The notes under the pieces: model-generated | Databases searched by the model: none | What the model was told of the DNA's origin: nothing | Seen by the model: only the letters and a program-made list of their open reading frames with translations | Program-made: the position numbers and the translations under genes | Shown: positions 25,520-34,552 of the stretch, piece after piece | Position numbering within the stretch: position 1 is the first letter of the stretch | Layout of the letters: each line of letters starts with the position of its first letter | Assembly (NCBI RefSeq): GCF_000317305.3 | Contig: NC_023036.2 | Location: 4,464,001 to 4,528,000, forward strand | Direction of reading: 5' to 3' | DNA length: 64,000 nucleotides | Source: Mycolicibacterium neoaurum VKM Ac-1815D | Lineage (GTDB): Bacteria; Actinomycetota; Actinomycetes; Mycobacteriales; Mycobacteriaceae

Positions 25520-26143
25520 TCACGGCCCATCACCACCGGAAACGTATCCCGACACACCGAGCGCGCGTAGCGCGAAACCCTCGACACGCGCCCGCGCCAC
25601 CGGGACCTGCTCGGCATCGAAGATCCTGGTCGAGGTGAGCTCCCGGCTGACCAGCGCCGCGATCGCGATGGCATCGGATTCCGGCTCGGCCAGCGGGAAC
25701 GATCCGTCGGCCAGTCCGGCGGCCAGGATGTCGCTCAACGACGATTCCCTTCGCGAACGGGATCGTTCGCGCGCCTCGCGGTACCCCTTCGCCGAGCGCA
25801 TCTCGTCGCAGTCGAGTACGGCCAGGTAGCGGTGCAGGTCCGAATCCATCGCCAGGGTGAACATCTGGTCGAGCCAGGCCCGCAGCCGGTCCAGCGGCGC
25901 GATGCCCGCTCCAGCGGCGATGGCGTCCAGCAGGACCGCCAGCCGCTCGGTGACATCGTCGAGCATCGCCAGGAACAACTCGTCCTTGGACTGGAAATGC
26001 CGATAGAAGGCGCGGCTGGACACCCCGGCGCGGGACAGGATGGCCGCCACGGGAATGGGACCGTCGTGCGGTTCTGCCAGGCACGCGAAGGTCGCCTCGA
26101 CGATGGAGCCGCGCTCGGCGCCTCCGGGGTCGTTGGACAGCAC
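25520..26143 (-). CDS. TetR-family transcriptional regulator
   Basis: 207 residues with an N-terminal TetR HTH: PVAAILSRAGVSSRAFYRHF, then QSKDELFLAML, at about residues 30-60. A helical ligand domain follows, with RLRAWLDQMFTLAMDSDLHR. It starts at GTG 26143. It is encoded upstream of and co-directional with the mce operon, and divergent from the hydrolase/fusion pair at 26231. A TetR-type palindrome at 26177-26190 lies in the divergent gap, so it likely represses itself and the hydrolase operon, and perhaps the mce genes. The ligand is unknown. Confidence 0.85.
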   Translation of the reverse strand: MLSNDPGGAERGSIVEATFACLAEPHDGPIPVAAILSRAGVSSRAFYRHFQSKDELFLAMLDDVTERLAVLLDAIAAGAGIAPLDRLRAWLDQMFTLAMDSDLHRYLAVLDCDEMRSAKGYREARERSRSRRESSLSDILAAGLADGSFPLAEPESDAIAIAALVSRELTSTRIFDAEQVPVARARVEGFALRALGVSGYVSGGDGP

Positions 26144-26176
26144 GGTGGGGATTCTAGAGACCGGCCGCCGCGGTCA

Positions 26177-26190
26177 ACCGACCGGTCAGT
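26177..26190. promoter_or_regulatory. candidate TetR-family operator
   Basis: The 14-mer ACCGACCGGTCAGT is palindromic at 6 of 7 base-pair positions. It lies between the divergent TetR gene (start 26143) and the alpha/beta hydrolase (start 26231), where a local repressor would bind. The assignment to the TetR protein is inferred from position. Confidence 0.55.
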
Positions 26191-26230
26191 AACGTGGCTC
26201 ACAGATTCGCGGATCGGCGAGAGGAATCCC

Positions 26231-27094
26231 GTGAGCACTGTCGGCAGCACACCGCACACCGTGACCTTCCGCGGAGTCGACGGCCTGGCACTGGTGGCCG
26301 ACGAGTGGAACCGTGCCGAGGTGTCCGAGCAGGACGGACCCACCATCCTGTTGCTGCACGGGGGCGGTCAGAACCGGCATTCGTGGAAGAACACCGGCCA
26401 GATCCTGGCCTCCCGCGGCAAGCATGTGATCGCGATGGACAGCCGGGGCCACGGCGACAGCGAGTACTCCCCCACCGCCAACTACGCCGTCGAGACGCTG
26501 AGCGCCGACGTCCAGCAGGTGCTGCTGCAGATCGGTAGGCCCGTCGTGCTGATCGGCGCCAGCATGGGCGGGCTGACCGGCATCCTGGCCGCTCACGAGG
26601 CCGGCCCCGACGTCGTGACCAAGCTGGTGCTCGTCGATGTGGTACCACGATTCGAAAAGGATGGCAGCGCGCGCATCCGCGATTTCATGTTCAACCACGT
26701 ACACGGGTTCGATTCGCTGGAGCAGGCGGCCGACGCGGTGGCCGCCTACCTTCCGCACCGGCCACGGCCGCGCAGCGTCGAGGGCTTGAAGAAGAACCTG
26801 CGGTTGCGCGACGGCCGCTGGTACTGGCACTGGGATCCGGCATTTCTCACCAAACCCGGTGACGACCCGTTCACCAGGGTGGACATGCTGGAGCAAGCGG
26901 CCCAGAATCTGCGTGTGCCGATCCTGCTGATCCGGGGAAAGTTGTCCGATGTGGTGTCCGTCGAGGGCGTGCAGAGCTTCCTGAAACAGGTGCCTGCCGC
27001 CGAGTTCGTCGAATTGTCCGATGCGGGGCACACCGCCGCCGGGGATGACAATGACGCCTTCACCGACGCCGTCGTCGCCTTCGTCGACAAGTGA
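26231..27094 (+). CDS. alpha/beta hydrolase
   Basis: 287 residues from GTG 26231, preceded by GAGAGGAA at 26218-26225. The hydrolase fold is clear: LLLHGGGQNRHSW (oxyanion hole), a Ser nucleophile in VLIGASMGGLTGILAA, an Asp candidate near LLIRGKLSDVVS, and the catalytic His in LSDAGHTAAGDD. Its stop overlaps the start of the 964-residue fusion gene by 4 bp (ATGA), so the two act together. The frame is open far upstream across the TetR gene, but that part is antisense shadow. The substrate is unknown. Confidence 0.87.
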   Translation: MSTVGSTPHTVTFRGVDGLALVADEWNRAEVSEQDGPTILLLHGGGQNRHSWKNTGQILASRGKHVIAMDSRGHGDSEYSPTANYAVETLSADVQQVLLQIGRPVVLIGASMGGLTGILAAHEAGPDVVTKLVLVDVVPRFEKDGSARIRDFMFNHVHGFDSLEQAADAVAAYLPHRPRPRSVEGLKKNLRLRDGRWYWHWDPAFLTKPGDDPFTRVDMLEQAAQNLRVPILLIRGKLSDVVSVEGVQSFLKQVPAAEFVELSDAGHTAAGDDNDAFTDAVVAFVDK

Positions 27095-29985
27095 GCGCCA
27101 TGACCTCCGCCGGCGCGGGCTGTTCGGGCTTTAACTTCCTGGAGCAGCCCGCCCTGCCCGCACCCCAGCTCACCGAGGACCAGGCCACCGAGCTGCTGGC
27201 AACGCATTACGCGCTGCGCAAGACGGTGCGATCGCTGGGCAGTCAGCAGGACTGCAACTTCACCGTCATCGAGGAAGACGTCCCGGTGGCGGTGCTCAAG
27301 ATCGCCAATCCGGCGTTCACCGAAGCCGAACTCGTCGCCCAGGACGTCGCGGCCGCGCTGATCGCCCACGCCGAGCCCGACCTGCGGGTGGCGGTGCCTC
27401 TGGACACCACCGACGGACAGAAGTTCGCGGTCGCAGACCCCGATTCGGGCGCGGGCCAGATCAGGCTGCTGCCCTACCTGTCGGGTGGGACCCTCAATGC
27501 CCGCGGTTATCTGTCGCCCGCGGTGGTGGCCGCACTCGGCGATATCGCCGGACGCGTCAGCGTGGCACTCGCCGACTTCACCCACCCCGGGCTGGACCGG
27601 ATCCTGCAGTGGGATCTGCGGTACGGCGGCTGCGTGGTCGACGAGCTGATCACCCACGTCGCCGACCGACGGGACGAGGTCGCCTCGGCCGCACACGAGG
27701 CCTGGGAACGCATCTCCGCCGTTGCCGACGAGTTGCCGCAGCAGGCGGTGCATCTGGACCTCACCGACGCCAACGTAATAGCGGGCCCGTCGGGCATTCC
27801 CGACGGTGTCATCGATTTCGGGGATCTCTCCCGCAGCTGGGCGGTGTCGGAGATTGCCATCACCTTGTCCTCGGTGCTCGGACATCCCGGCGCCGATGCG
27901 ACGTCGATTCTGCCCGGTGTCAAGGCCTTTCACGCGATCCGACCGCTGCGGCCCGCCGAGGCGCGGGCGCTGTGGCCGCTGCTGGTGTTGCGGACCGCCG
28001 TGCTCATCGTCAGCGGCGCCCAGCAGGGCGTACTGGATCCGGACAACAGCTACATCACCGAACAGTCCGAGGACGAATGGCGGATGTTCGATACCGCGAC
28101 ATCGGTGCCTACCGATGTCATGACGGCATTGATCCTCAGTGAGCTCGGGCTGGCCGAGCCGCCCGTCCGGCCGGAGATCGACAACCGGCTGATCGCGGAT
28201 CTGGACCCGGACACCGTGGTGACGCTGGATCTGTCGGACACTCTCGATGACGCCGACGAACTGGCCGCCGAGGCGGTGCGCGCGGGCGGCGCGTTGGTGC
28301 TCACCCGGTTCGGCAAACCCCGGCTGGGCCTGGCCCCGCTGCTGTCGCCCGACAGTCCGCAGGTTGTCGAGACCGGTATCTCGCTGTGGTCGGCGACGAC
28401 GATCCGGGTGCTCGCGCCGTGGGACGGTGAGGTCATCGACCGAACCGACGACCGGATCACGTTGCGCGGCATCGACTTCGAATTGACCCTCACGGGTATG
28501 GGGTCGAGCGCGGCACCGGGGCATATGCGCGCCGGCGAGCACCTCGGGGTGCTCGGGGCCGACCGCTGGACGCAGCTGGCGGTCCGTCCGGCAGGCGCGC
28601 CCGTCGCGCCGGCATTCTGCACCGCCGAGCTCGCACCGGGCTGGTTGGCGTTGTCATGCGACCCCCGAACCGTTTTGGGTCTCGAGCCCCTGCACGAGCC
28701 GCCCCAGCGTGATCTGCTGGATCGCCGTGACGACAGTTTCGCCTCGGTGCAGGAGCGTTACTACCGCAACCCGCCGCGGATCGAACGCGGCCACCGGCAC
28801 TACCTGATGTCCACCGCGGGCCGGATCTACCTGGACATGGTCAACAACGTCGCGGTGCTCGGACACGCGCACCCCCGGGTCGCCGACGCCGCATCGCGGC
28901 AGCTGCGCAGACTGAACACCAACTCCCGATTCAACTACGAGGCCGTCGTCGAATTCAGTGAACGGATCGCGGCGACCCTGCCCGAGCAGCTGGACACCGT
29001 GTTCCTCGTCAATTCCGGTTCGGAGGCAAGCGATCTCGCGATCCGACTGGCGATGGCCGTGACCGGACGCCGCGATGTGGTGGCGGTCCGCGAGGCGTAT
29101 CACGGGTGGACCTATGCCACCGACGCGGTGTCGACCTCCACCGCGGACAACCCCAACGCGCTGTCCACCCGGCCGGACTGGGTGCACACCGTCGAATCCC
29201 CGAACAGCTTCCGCGGCAAGTACCGCGGCGCGCAGGCATATCGGTACGCCGAGGAGGCCGTGGCCCAGATCGAACAGATGACGGCCGCCGGGCGACCGCC
29301 CGCGGGGTTCATCTGCGAACCGGTGTACGGCAATGCCGGCGGGATGGCGCTTCCCGACGGCTATCTCGAGCAGGTGTACGGCGCGGTGCGCGCGGCAGGC
29401 GGCGTCGCCATCGCCGACGAGGTCCAGGTCGGTTACGGCCGTCTCGGACAGTGGTTCTGGGGCTTCCCGCAACAACAGGTCGTGCCCGATATCGTGTCGG
29501 TGGCCAAGGCGACCGGCAACGGCTATCCGCTGGGCGCGGTCATCACCACCCGCGCCATCGCCGAGGGTTTCCGCTCACAGGGGTACTTCTTCTCCTCCAC
29601 CGGCGGCAGTCCGCTGTCATGTGCGATCGGGCTCGCGGTGCTCGACACGCTGCGTGATGAGGGTCTGCAGGAGAACGCGTTGCGCACCGGCGGGTATCTG
29701 AAGTCGCGGCTGGAGGCGTTGGCCGCCAAGCATCCGATCATCGGCACCGTGCACGGGATGGGTCTGTACCTCGGTGTGGAGATGGTCCGCGACCCGGTGA
29801 CCCTGGAACCCGCCACCGAGGAGACGATGGCGATCTGCGAACGGATGCTGGAACTCGGGGTGGTGATCCAGCCGACCGGCGACCATCAGAACATCCTGAA
29901 GACCAAGCCGCCGCTGTGCATCGACACCGCGGGCGCGGACTTCTACGTCGACATGCTCGACCGCGCGCTCACCGAGCTCTCCTGA
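27091..29985 (+). CDS. three-part fusion: APH-type kinase, beta-rich middle domain, class III aminotransferase
   Basis: The 964-residue protein has three regions. Residues about 40-330 are an aminoglycoside-phosphotransferase-type kinase, with Lys70 in VPVAVLK, the catalytic loop HLDLTDANVI (221-230) and the metal-binding IDFGDLS (241-247). Residues about 400-530 include IRVLAPWDGEVIDRTDD, then RITLRG, which resembles a biotinyl/M23-like beta domain. Residues about 560-964 are a PLP-dependent class III aminotransferase, with NSGSEASDLAIRLA, ADEVQVGYGR and the PLP Lys806 in VAKATGNGYPLG. Animals encode related kinase (HYKK) and PLP-lyase (PHYKPL/ETNPPL) activities separately: the kinase phosphorylates an amino alcohol and the PLP enzyme removes phosphate and ammonia. 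A one-polypeptide version of that pathway is inferred. It is coupled to an upstream hydrolase. Confidence 0.88.
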   Translation: MSAMTSAGAGCSGFNFLEQPALPAPQLTEDQATELLATHYALRKTVRSLGSQQDCNFTVIEEDVPVAVLKIANPAFTEAELVAQDVAAALIAHAEPDLRVAVPLDTTDGQKFAVADPDSGAGQIRLLPYLSGGTLNARGYLSPAVVAALGDIAGRVSVALADFTHPGLDRILQWDLRYGGCVVDELITHVADRRDEVASAAHEAWERISAVADELPQQAVHLDLTDANVIAGPSGIPDGVIDFGDLSRSWAVSEIAITLSSVLGHPGADATSILPGVKAFHAIRPLRPAEARALWPLLVLRTAVLIVSGAQQGVLDPDNSYITEQSEDEWRMFDTATSVPTDVMTALILSELGLAEPPVRPEIDNRLIADLDPDTVVTLDLSDTLDDADELAAEAVRAGGALVLTRFGKPRLGLAPLLSPDSPQVVETGISLWSATTIRVLAPWDGEVIDRTDDRITLRGIDFELTLTGMGSSAAPGHMRAGEHLGVLGADRWTQLAVRPAGAPVAPAFCTAELAPGWLALSCDPRTVLGLEPLHEPPQRDLLDRRDDSFASVQERYYRNPPRIERGHRHYLMSTAGRIYLDMVNNVAVLGHAHPRVADAASRQLRRLNTNSRFNYEAVVEFSERIAATLPEQLDTVFLVNSGSEASDLAIRLAMAVTGRRDVVAVREAYHGWTYATDAVSTSTADNPNALSTRPDWVHTVESPNSFRGKYRGAQAYRYAEEAVAQIEQMTAAGRPPAGFICEPVYGNAGGMALPDGYLEQVYGAVRAAGGVAIADEVQVGYGRLGQWFWGFPQQQVVPDIVSVAKATGNGYPLGAVITTRAIAEGFRSQGYFFSSTGGSPLSCAIGLAVLDTLRDEGLQENALRTGGYLKSRLEALAAKHPIIGTVHGMGLYLGVEMVRDPVTLEPATEETMAICERMLELGVVIQPTGDHQNILKTKPPLCIDTAGADFYVDMLDRALTELS

Positions 29986-30011
29986 AACCTGAATCCTGGC
30001 GAGCCCGCCGA

Positions 30012-30170
30012 TCAGGGCTTCTCGGCCTCTTCCAGGCGCTGGTGCAGGCGGGCCCGGATGTCCGCGGGTGTGTACGAGCGGCGGATCCGCTGATCCCTGG
30101 CCACCAGCACGCCACCGGCCACCACACCGGCGACACCGGCGAGTCCGACCCACTTCCAGATGCTTCGCAT
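30012..30170 (-). CDS. small single-pass membrane protein
   Basis: A 52-residue protein from ATG 30170 (MRSIWKWVGLAGVAGVVAGG) with one hydrophobic helix followed by a basic/acidic cytoplasmic tail (YTPADIRARLHQRLEEAEKP). A start 12 codons earlier is possible but would overlap the divergent promoter more deeply. No known function. It is divergent from the NlpC/P60-like gene with only 26 bp between starts and converges with the fusion gene. Confidence 0.65.
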   Translation of the reverse strand: MRSIWKWVGLAGVAGVVAGGVLVARDQRIRRSYTPADIRARLHQRLEEAEKP

Positions 30171-30196
30171 GCTGCGATTGTGCCTAAGCTGCCCGG

Positions 30197-30892
30197 GTGG
30201 ACGCACACACGGTGGATCTGACCCGCGCGCTGCAGGAGACCCGCACCGGAGACATCTGGCTGTTCCGGGGTGGTTCGGGCCCTGACCGGGCCATCCAGGC
30301 GTTGACCAACGCGCCGGTCAACCATGTCGGGATGACGGTGGCCATCGACGATCTGCCGCCGCTGATCTGGCACGCCGAACTCGGTCAGAAGCTGCTCGAC
30401 CTGTGGACCGGCACCCACCACCGCGGTGTGCAACTCAACGACGCCCGTGAAGTCGTCGAACGCTGGGTCCACGAATACGGGCAGAAGGCCTGGTTGCGCC
30501 AGCTGACACCGCCGGCCGACCGGACACAGGAGGACCGGATGCTCAAGGTGATCGCCCGGATGGACGGCACCGCCTTTCCCTCGACGGCGCGGTTGACCGG
30601 CCGGTGGCTGCGGGGCCGGCTGCCGATCGTCAGCGATTTCACCCGCGGTCTGCCGGTCATCCACCGCAAGGTCCGCCAATCGGCCGAGCGCGACAAGGTC
30701 CAGCGCAGGTCGGCCGGGTTGGAGACGGCCTACTGCGCGGAGACGGTGGCCATCACCTATGAAGAGATGGGTCTGCTGACCACCGAAAAACGGGAGAACT
30801 ACTTCGACCCCGGCAAATTCTGGAGCGGGGACACCCTGCGGCTGGCGCCGGGCTATGCGCTCGGCGACGAGATTGCGGTGCGGGTCGACTAG
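30197..30892 (+). CDS. NlpC/P60-like (YiiX-type) cysteine hydrolase family protein
   Basis: A 231-residue protein with the permuted papain-like pattern seen in YiiX/LRAT-related proteins. TGDIWLFRGGSGPDRAIQAL leads to the histidine in APVNHVGMTVAID, and the candidate nucleophilic Cys is in LETAYCAETVAITYEEMG near the C-terminus. No signal peptide is present, so it acts in the cytoplasm or at the membrane. It starts at GTG 30197 with little leader, perhaps leaderless. Its stop overlaps the stop of the convergent DUF1254 gene. The substrate is unknown. Confidence 0.68.
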   Translation: MDAHTVDLTRALQETRTGDIWLFRGGSGPDRAIQALTNAPVNHVGMTVAIDDLPPLIWHAELGQKLLDLWTGTHHRGVQLNDAREVVERWVHEYGQKAWLRQLTPPADRTQEDRMLKVIARMDGTAFPSTARLTGRWLRGRLPIVSDFTRGLPVIHRKVRQSAERDKVQRRSAGLETAYCAETVAITYEEMGLLTTEKRENYFDPGKFWSGDTLRLAPGYALGDEIAVRVD

Positions 30893-31836
30893 ATCATCGT
30901 GAGTTCCGGTGCGGCCCAGCTCCCGTCGAGGATCTGCGGACGCGGCCGGTACAACCGGATGAGGTAATTCCAGCCGTCCGGGACGATGATCGCGTTCGGC
31001 GGCAGCTCGCCGTCGGCCGAGGGCACGAACCGCACCGTCACCGAACCGTCCGTCCCCCGCACACCGGTCACGCTGTTGACCGAATACAGGCCCGCAGCGT
31101 TGGGTTCGAAAAAGCCCTTGGCGTTGTACACCGACACCGACCAGAACGCGTCGACCGGCACGTCGGCGAACACGAGTTGATACTGCCCCGCAGGCAGTTT
31201 CGGGTCGACCCCGATATAGGCCGCCTCGCTGGTCGGCAGACCGCCCCAGCCGGCGGCGCAGCCGATCAGGTGGCGCACCGGGTCCACCTCGTCCCGGGTG
31301 CCGAAGGTTCGATCGAAGTTGCGCAACCCGGCGGCCAGCGCCAGCAGCGCGTCACGGGTGGCGTCCAGCCCGGCGGTGTCGTAATCGGGCATGACGAACG
31401 GCTGCTGTGCGTCACCGACCAGCCGCAGCGCGTCCTGCAGCTGCGCGACCGCCGCGACGTCGTCGGTGCTGGTGGGGTCGACCAAGATCCGGACTGCGAC
31501 GAATGCGTAGCGGGAGCCGAACTCTTGGGCGGTCAGCACATGCTCACCGGGCTGGTGCAGGACGCGATTGACGTAGTGGTCCTCGTTGACGATCATCGCC
31601 GACAGATACCGCTCGCCGGCATCCGGCAGCGTCAGCCGCACGGCCTCGGCAAGGTCGACCACCGCGAAGCTGTACAGCGTGTCGCGATTGAGCCGGATGA
31701 CGGTCTGCTCCTCGATGCGTGCCGGTGTCCGGTTGTGCCGGAACCGCCCGACACCGCCGGCAACGGCCTGATTGTCGCGGAACATCCGGTGGGTTTCGGC
31801 CCGGACGAAATTGTCGGCGTCGACGTGGATCGGCAT
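30889..31836 (-). CDS. DUF1254/DUF1214 domain protein
   Basis: 315 residues starting at ATG 31836 (MPIHVDADNFVRAETHRMF). The N-terminal part (TVIRLNRDTLYSFAVVDL) is DUF1254-like. The C-terminal part (FWSVSVYNAKGFFEPNAAGL, YSVNSVTGV, DGWNYLIRLYRPRPQILDGS) is DUF1214. Proteins of this pair are common in actinobacteria, often secreted, with no settled function; no signal peptide is seen here. The TAG stops of this gene and the plus-strand neighbour share bases 30890-30891. Confidence 0.8.
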   Translation of the reverse strand: MPIHVDADNFVRAETHRMFRDNQAVAGGVGRFRHNRTPARIEEQTVIRLNRDTLYSFAVVDLAEAVRLTLPDAGERYLSAMIVNEDHYVNRVLHQPGEHVLTAQEFGSRYAFVAVRILVDPTSTDDVAAVAQLQDALRLVGDAQQPFVMPDYDTAGLDATRDALLALAAGLRNFDRTFGTRDEVDPVRHLIGCAAGWGGLPTSEAAYIGVDPKLPAGQYQLVFADVPVDAFWSVSVYNAKGFFEPNAAGLYSVNSVTGVRGTDGSVTVRFVPSADGELPPNAIIVPDGWNYLIRLYRPRPQILDGSWAAPELTMI

Positions 31837-32021
31837 GCGTCGATTGTCCACCTCGCGCGGCGACTGGCGGCCGGTTTGGCGGATAACCGGTGCCCATGGC
31901 ACGGCGGGGCGAGATGTACTGGCGTACTTCGACAATGATCTCAGCGGTCGCGCGGTACGCAATGCGCAGGAGTTGCGCAGCCTGCTGATGCCACCGAGAA
32001 CCTACGCGTACGGTGCAGTAC

Positions 32022-32516
32022 ATGCCGTTGCGCCATGTGGATCCCGAGAGGCCCCGAGGTTCCAAGTACCACGCCAGTGTGCGCTTCGGGCGCTCGCCGA
32101 TTGGGCAGTTCATCGCCAGGCACATCGCCCGGCGCACCGACCCGTATCTCTTCCGGTTGACCCGCGGTCGCATCAACATGGGCCCCATCATCAACGCCCC
32201 GCTGGTGACCACCGGCGCCAAGTCCGGCAAACGCCGTCAGGTGCAGTTGACCTACTTCAACGACGGCCCGGACGTCATCCTGTTGGCGTCCAATTACGGC
32301 GGCGCCAAGCATCCCCAGTGGTACTACAACCTGAAGGCCAACCCGGACTGCGAGTTCGGTATGGAACCCTTCACCGCCTCCCAGGTGACCGACCCCGACG
32401 AGTACGACCGACTCTTCGGTCTGGCCGGCCGGGTGTACGCCGGCTATGACGATTACCGGGAAAAGACCGCCCCGGAGGGGCGGACGATCCCGATCTTCCG
32501 GCTCACCCCGCGCTGA
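32022..32516 (+). CDS. nitroreductase/deazaflavin-dependent oxidoreductase (Ddn family)
   Basis: 164 residues from ATG 32022 (a GTG at 32013 would add three). The split-barrel F420-binding family signature is visible: LVTTGAKSGKRRQVQLTYF, ILLASNYGGAKHPQWYYNLK and ANPDCEFGMEPF. Ddn-type proteins use reduced F420 to reduce quinones or nitro compounds; F420 use is known for mycobacteria. It is divergent from the DUF1254/DUF1214 gene across a 185-bp gap in which I see no clear regulatory motif. Confidence 0.88.
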   Translation: MPLRHVDPERPRGSKYHASVRFGRSPIGQFIARHIARRTDPYLFRLTRGRINMGPIINAPLVTTGAKSGKRRQVQLTYFNDGPDVILLASNYGGAKHPQWYYNLKANPDCEFGMEPFTASQVTDPDEYDRLFGLAGRVYAGYDDYREKTAPEGRTIPIFRLTPR

Positions 32517-32528
32517 TCGAACGGTCGC

Positions 32529-33743
32529 TCAGCGCACCGCCAGGGTCAGGTGATCGAGCCTGCGCACCAGGATGCTCGGCAGCCACGCGCCCACCTCGGC
32601 GGCGTCGATCCAGGCCGTGCGCTCCAGCAGCATCCGCAGCACGATCCTGGCCTCCAGACGGGCCAGCGCGGCGCCAACGCAGAAGTGGGCGCCCTTACCG
32701 AACGCGATGTGTCCCTTCATCTCTCGACGATCAAGTCGGAACACGTCGGGATCGTCGAAGTGCTGCGGGTCGCGATTCGCCGCTCCCCACATCAGCAGCA
32801 GACGCGAGTCCGCGGGCAGGTGCACCCCGGCCAGCTCGGTGTCCCTGCGCACATGTCGGTAGTGGCCGCGGAACGGTGATTCGTAGCGCAGCACCTCTTC
32901 GATGAACGCACCGAGCAGCTCCGGGTTGTCGCGGACCTGTCGTTGAACGGCGCTGTGCGTCGCCAGAATCCACGCTGCGCTGCCCAGTATCGAGGCCGTG
33001 GATTCACCGGCCGCGCTGAACAACGTGATCATGATCGTCAGCGCCGGAAACTGTTCCAATTCCCCGGCCGCACAGCGGGCGGCGAGGTCCGCGACGAGCC
33101 CGGGCGCGCGACCGTCTGCGGCCCTGGTGAAATGGTCCAAGACATACCCGGAGAGCTGCACGGCCGCCACGCCCGCGGCCTCCAGTTGCTCCGCGTCGAC
33201 GATGCCGTCGAGCAATGTCGTGGTGACATAACCCAACCTGATGAGGGTGTCGACATCGCCGTCGGCCAACCCGAGCAAGCGGGCGACAACCATCATCGGC
33301 AGCCGGTTGGCGACCATGCTCATCCATTCGATCCGGCCACCGCACTGGCCGTCTTCATAGAGTCGACCGGCGGTCGCTTCGGCGAACTGTTCGATGACGC
33401 GGATTCGCCGCGCCGACAGGTGCGGCAGGAGCAGCGTGCGGTGCACATCGTGAGCGGGGTCATCCGCGGTCGCCAGGGCATGCATCGGGCCACCCAAGGG
33501 ACCCATGTCGAACGGGGTGACGCGGCCGTCGTCGTGATAGACCATGGTGGCCGTCAGGTTGGAGGAGAAGTCCTCGACGCGAGCGACGGCCTCGACCACG
33601 GCATCCCACCCACAGACCGCGTAGAAGGTCGAATCTCCGATGCGCTGCACGGGGGCGCGCCCGCGCATTCGGGCGTAGTGCGGATAGGGATCGTGCAGGG
33701 CGTCGGTGCCGAAGATCTCGGCGGCATCCGCTGAGAAGGTCAT
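32529..33743 (-). CDS. cytochrome P450
   Basis: 404 residues from ATG 33743 (MTFSADAAEIFGTDALHDPY). The key P450 features are present. The I-helix oxygen-activation motif is SAAGESTASILG, an AGE(S/T) variant of AGxDT. The K-helix ExxR is in IEEVLRYESPF. The haem loop FGKGAHFCVGAALARLEARI has the Cys ligand. It is a soluble bacterial P450 needing a ferredoxin partner that is not encoded nearby. The frame is open 84 codons further upstream but that part is not P450-like. It is divergent from a TetR regulator across 163 bp. Confidence 0.9.
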   Translation of the reverse strand: MTFSADAAEIFGTDALHDPYPHYARMRGRAPVQRIGDSTFYAVCGWDAVVEAVARVEDFSSNLTATMVYHDDGRVTPFDMGPLGGPMHALATADDPAHDVHRTLLLPHLSARRIRVIEQFAEATAGRLYEDGQCGGRIEWMSMVANRLPMMVVARLLGLADGDVDTLIRLGYVTTTLLDGIVDAEQLEAAGVAAVQLSGYVLDHFTRAADGRAPGLVADLAARCAAGELEQFPALTIMITLFSAAGESTASILGSAAWILATHSAVQRQVRDNPELLGAFIEEVLRYESPFRGHYRHVRRDTELAGVHLPADSRLLLMWGAANRDPQHFDDPDVFRLDRREMKGHIAFGKGAHFCVGAALARLEARIVLRMLLERTAWIDAAEVGAWLPSILVRRLDHLTLAVR

Positions 33744-33828
33744 CCGCCCAGCGTGAACGTCGGAGAAGTAGCTGGTCAACGGTGCGCGACAAAGGCGATA
33801 ACCCGCGCGGAGCAGGGTCGGCGCACCG

Positions 33829-33869
33829 ATTCTCACGCGAGCCGAGGGACCTGCGTGTTCGGTGAGAAT
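33829..33869. promoter_or_regulatory. inverted repeat in the P450/TetR divergent promoter
   Basis: ATTCTCAC (33829-33836) is inverted as GTGAGAAT (33862-33869) with a 25-bp spacer. The two halves are three helical turns apart, so the element could be a dimer-of-dimers operator or a hairpin. It lies between the divergent starts at 33743 and 33907, closer to the TetR gene. Confidence 0.5.
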
Positions 33870-33906
33870 TCCCCGCGGTTTCCTCTCATGGTGATAAGTG
33901 TTCTGG

Positions 33907-34503
33907 ATGGCTTCGCGCACTGGGGTGACCCGGACGACCGCATCCGGCGACTGGTTGCTCGGCCGCGACCGCCGCGACGAGGCCGCCGAACGCATCTACA
34001 CCGCGGCTGCCGAACTGTTGTCCCGGCACGGGTACGAGCATTTCAGCGTCGACGCCGTGGCGGCGGCGGTGCACTGCTCACCGGCGACGGTCTACCGCCA
34101 CACCGGCGGCAAGGCGGCGCTCCGCGATGCCGTGCTCACCAGGCAAGCCGAGCGCATCCTCGACGCGGTCCGCTCTGCCATCGCCGATCTGACCGGCCAG
34201 GAAAGAGTCGTCACCGCCACGCTCGTCGCGCTGCGCCGGATGCGCGCCGACCCCTTGGCCGGCATCATGCGCTCGATGGTCACGGTGTCCGGCGACGAGT
34301 GGATCACCGGATCGCCGGTTGTGTCGCGATTCGCAGCCGAAATGGTCGGGCTGAGCACACCCGACCCGCTGGCCACACAGTGGTTGATCCGTTCGTTCCT
34401 GGCCCTGTGGCACTGGCCGGTGCCCGACCCGGACGCCGAGAAGGAGATGGTGCGCCGGTTCCTCGGCCCGGGCTTCGGGGCCGTCGTCGACGACTCGCCG
34501 TGA
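33907..34503 (+). CDS. TetR-family transcriptional regulator
   Basis: 198 residues from ATG 33907 (a GTG at 33898 is also possible). The N-terminal HTH is at about residues 25-70: ERIYTAAAELLSRHGYEHFS, then VDAVAAAVHCSPATVYRHTG. The ligand domain contains MRSMVTVSGDEWITGSP. It is divergent from the cytochrome P450 and so likely regulates it. The HTH recognition helix is typical and intact. Confidence 0.84.
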   Translation: MASRTGVTRTTASGDWLLGRDRRDEAAERIYTAAAELLSRHGYEHFSVDAVAAAVHCSPATVYRHTGGKAALRDAVLTRQAERILDAVRSAIADLTGQERVVTATLVALRRMRADPLAGIMRSMVTVSGDEWITGSPVVSRFAAEMVGLSTPDPLATQWLIRSFLALWHWPVPDPDAEKEMVRRFLGPGFGAVVDDSP

Positions 34504-34552
34504 ACACGCGTCGTACGCGCTCAGATTTGCGTCGTGGTCGAGTCTGATCTGT

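Noticed and set aside
25832..26230. N-terminal extension of the alpha/beta hydrolase
   Set aside because: It runs antisense through the TetR gene and has no hydrolase sequence; the GTG at 26231 has a good ribosome site.
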